From an uncultured Arcobacter sp. (GTDB lineage Bacteria; Campylobacterota; Campylobacteria; Campylobacterales; Arcobacteraceae), in contig CAJXWI010000108.1 of NCBI GenBank assembly GCA_913062735.1, forward strand, positions 1-7,659: a stretch of DNA of 7,659 nucleotides, read 5' to 3'. The stretch's first letter is position 1. Each line of letters starts with the position of its first letter. Positions 6,267 through 7,659 of the stretch are shown here, one piece after another. The notes under the pieces were generated by a model that was not told the DNA's origin, did not search any database, and saw only the letters and a program-made list of their open reading frames with translations. The position numbers and the translations under genes are program-made.

Positions 6267-7234
6267 TGAAAAAAATATTTGTAATACTACTTATTGCATT
6301 TGTAAATCTTAGTGCGGCAAGTGACGTAATGCAAGATTTATTAAAAAATGTTTTAATAAAAAATACCCAAAACAGTATAAATAAAACAGAAAACTTTTTA
6401 AAAGATTTGGAAGAAAATAAAACACTTGATATTTTAAAAAAGGACTTTTCTACTCTTTTAATATCTTGGAAAAAAGTTGAAGCTTTTTATGTTGCTGCTG
6501 ATTTAAATGAAGATATTATAGATACTCCAAGATATATTGATGTTTTTCATAATCTAAAAGAGAATTTAAAAGAGCATATGGACAGAGTTGTGGCATCTAA
6601 AGACAGCTTAGACTTAGCAATGTTTAAACATTCATATAAAACAGTTAATGCCTTAGAAATCATCTTATTTGATAAAAATTTTACGAATAGACACAGAAAC
6701 ATTTCAAAAATTATACTTAAGAATATTCTTCTAAGATTAAATCAAATTAATGATACTTATCTTAATAAGAGTGAACGTTTTTTAAGTGAATTTAAATGGA
6801 GTAATGATGTAATAATTAATATCCTAATTGATTCATCTTTTAAACTAAGAGATTGGAGAGTAGGAGATGTTGCTGGTTTATCTAGAAAATATAGAGGCAA
6901 AAGTGATAACAGACGAGCGGAATATTATCTTAGTTCTAATTCTCTTCTTGTAATTAAATCTATTTTAGATTCACATCAAGAAGTTATGAATTCAAAGACT
7001 TATGATTTTGGAGATATGCTCAATGAGCATAACTATAAAAAAGAAGTTGTTTTAATTAGGAACAGTATTAAGAATGCACAAGACAATTTAAAGTATATTA
7101 AAAACAATGACTTTACCAATGAAAATGTAAAAATACTTTATAAATCATTGGACAATTTACATGTAACCTATTATAAAACACTTGTTAATGCTCTGGGAGT
7201 TACATCCAAAATTTTGGATGCAGATGGTGATTAA
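6266..7234 (+). CDS. Second imelysin-like periplasmic protein, divergent, signature His replaced
   Basis: A 322-residue protein starting with GTG, which overlaps the DUF1111 stop (TAGTG) by one base; AAAGGA lies six bases upstream. A Sec signal peptide (MKKIFVILLIAFVNLSAA) predicts export to the periplasm. The imelysin fold is suggested by SWKKVEAFYVA (67-77), the helix KTVNALEIILF (125-135) and the C-terminal RRAEYYLSSNSLLVIKSIL (216-234). The signature GxHxxE reads T126-V-N128-A-L-E131, so the Gly and His are gone while the Glu stays. Paired imelysin genes flanking a DUF1111 gene are a known arrangement in other Proteobacteria. The protein may bind its ligand differently or act as a partner of the first imelysin. 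The family call is good and the role is inferred. Confidence 0.75.
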   Translation: MKKIFVILLIAFVNLSAASDVMQDLLKNVLIKNTQNSINKTENFLKDLEENKTLDILKKDFSTLLISWKKVEAFYVAADLNEDIIDTPRYIDVFHNLKENLKEHMDRVVASKDSLDLAMFKHSYKTVNALEIILFDKNFTNRHRNISKIILKNILLRLNQINDTYLNKSERFLSEFKWSNDVIINILIDSSFKLRDWRVGDVAGLSRKYRGKSDNRRAEYYLSSNSLLVIKSILDSHQEVMNSKTYDFGDMLNEHNYKKEVVLIRNSIKNAQDNLKYIKNNDFTNENVKILYKSLDNLHVTYYKTLVNALGVTSKILDADGD

Positions 7235-7659
7235 TGGATATATCTTTAGGTTTTGAGTACATTATAGATGCACATAAAAGAATTTTTTATGTGTATTTAT
7301 TAAGCTCACTATTAATAGCCCTACTTTATTTATATTTTCATCCAAAAGAAAAAAGGATTAATTTTAGCTCTAAACTATGGCTTCACCCAAGTGCTAAAAT
7401 TGACTATACTTATTTTTTTATTTCAAATATAATTAAAATTCTTCTCATTTATCCTTTAGTATTGTCAGCAAAAACAGTAGCACTTTTCATTGCACTTTTT
7501 TTAATTGATACTTTAGGTTACATAAGGCTTAGAACATCGTATGAACTCATACTTTTTTTATACACAATAAGTATTTTTATTTTTAGTGATTTTACACGAT
7601 ACCTTCTTCACCTAACTTTGCATAAAGTTCCACTTTTATGGCGTTTCCATAAAATTCAT
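7234..7659 (+). CDS. Sterol desaturase / fatty acid hydroxylase family membrane protein, 3' end outside window
   Basis: ATG at 7234-7236 overlaps the stop of the previous gene (TAATG). The reading frame is open to the window end, giving 142 residues. Hydrophobic stretches at about 17-35, 60-94 and 104-118 indicate several membrane helices. Residues 119-142 (DFTRYLLHLTLH, then WRFHKIH) carry the first His clusters of the family, HxxxH (126-130) and HxxH (139-142), which bind a di-iron centre in these enzymes. The remaining His cluster should lie beyond the window. Such enzymes hydroxylate or desaturate lipids at the membrane, and the substrate here is unknown. Its place as fourth gene of an imelysin/DUF1111 operon suggests an iron-linked membrane role, or an oxidase-like partner. 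It has no clear ribosome site, so coupled translation is likely. Confidence 0.85.
   Translation, partial: MDISLGFEYIIDAHKRIFYVYLLSSLLIALLYLYFHPKEKRINFSSKLWLHPSAKIDYTYFFISNIIKILLIYPLVLSAKTVALFIALFLIDTLGYIRLRTSYELILFLYTISIFIFSDFTRYLLHLTLHKVPLLWRFHKIH

Overview
The window is AT-rich, codes densely, and reads like a member of the Campylobacterota, most likely an Arcobacter-type bacterium. This guess rests on the base composition, the style of the proteins and the gene set (Fur, imelysin, a di-haem DUF1111 protein, a membrane-bound diguanylate cyclase). No rRNA or other marker gene is present to confirm it. The theme of the window is iron: a fur gene sits at its centre, and three near-consensus Fur boxes mark the control regions on both sides of it.

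Left part (1-2290): a plus-strand gene entering from outside the window encodes a DUF3108-like envelope protein. It runs head-on into a minus-strand gene for a membrane sensor diguanylate cyclase. Both lose their 3' ends at the same AT-rich point (about 655-676): the cyclase stops ten codons after its GGEEF motif, and the DUF3108 frame continues only as antisense of the cyclase. This looks like a deletion or rearrangement scar, or an assembly join.

Middle (2290-3611): the cyclase promoter has a -10 TATACT, and its -35 region is covered by a Fur box inside a 41-bp palindrome. Next come a strong hairpin terminator and the fur gene, both read on the minus strand. A 207-bp divergent intergenic region with a second Fur box leads to a 135-codon plus-strand gene for an unrecognised small membrane-anchored helical protein. 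A third Fur box follows, in opposite orientation to the second; the two share 19 identical bases and bracket the small gene.

Right part (3612-7659): a tightly packed plus-strand operon encodes an imelysin lipoprotein (IrpA type), a periplasmic di-haem c-type DUF1111 protein, a second divergent imelysin-like protein, and the first 142 residues of a sterol desaturase/fatty acid hydroxylase family membrane protein. The genes abut or overlap by one base. A terminator-like hairpin lies inside the signal-peptide codons of the second gene, and that gene's start codon sits in a smaller hairpin with no Shine-Dalgarno sequence. Output of the distal genes may therefore depend on translation of the first.

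Putting these together, the inference is a Fur-controlled periplasmic iron-handling system in which an imelysin lipoprotein works with a di-haem redox partner, loosely like EfeO with EfeB. An unknown small membrane protein and a c-di-GMP sensor appear to belong to the same regulon. No CRISPR array, tRNA, rRNA or insertion sequence was seen.
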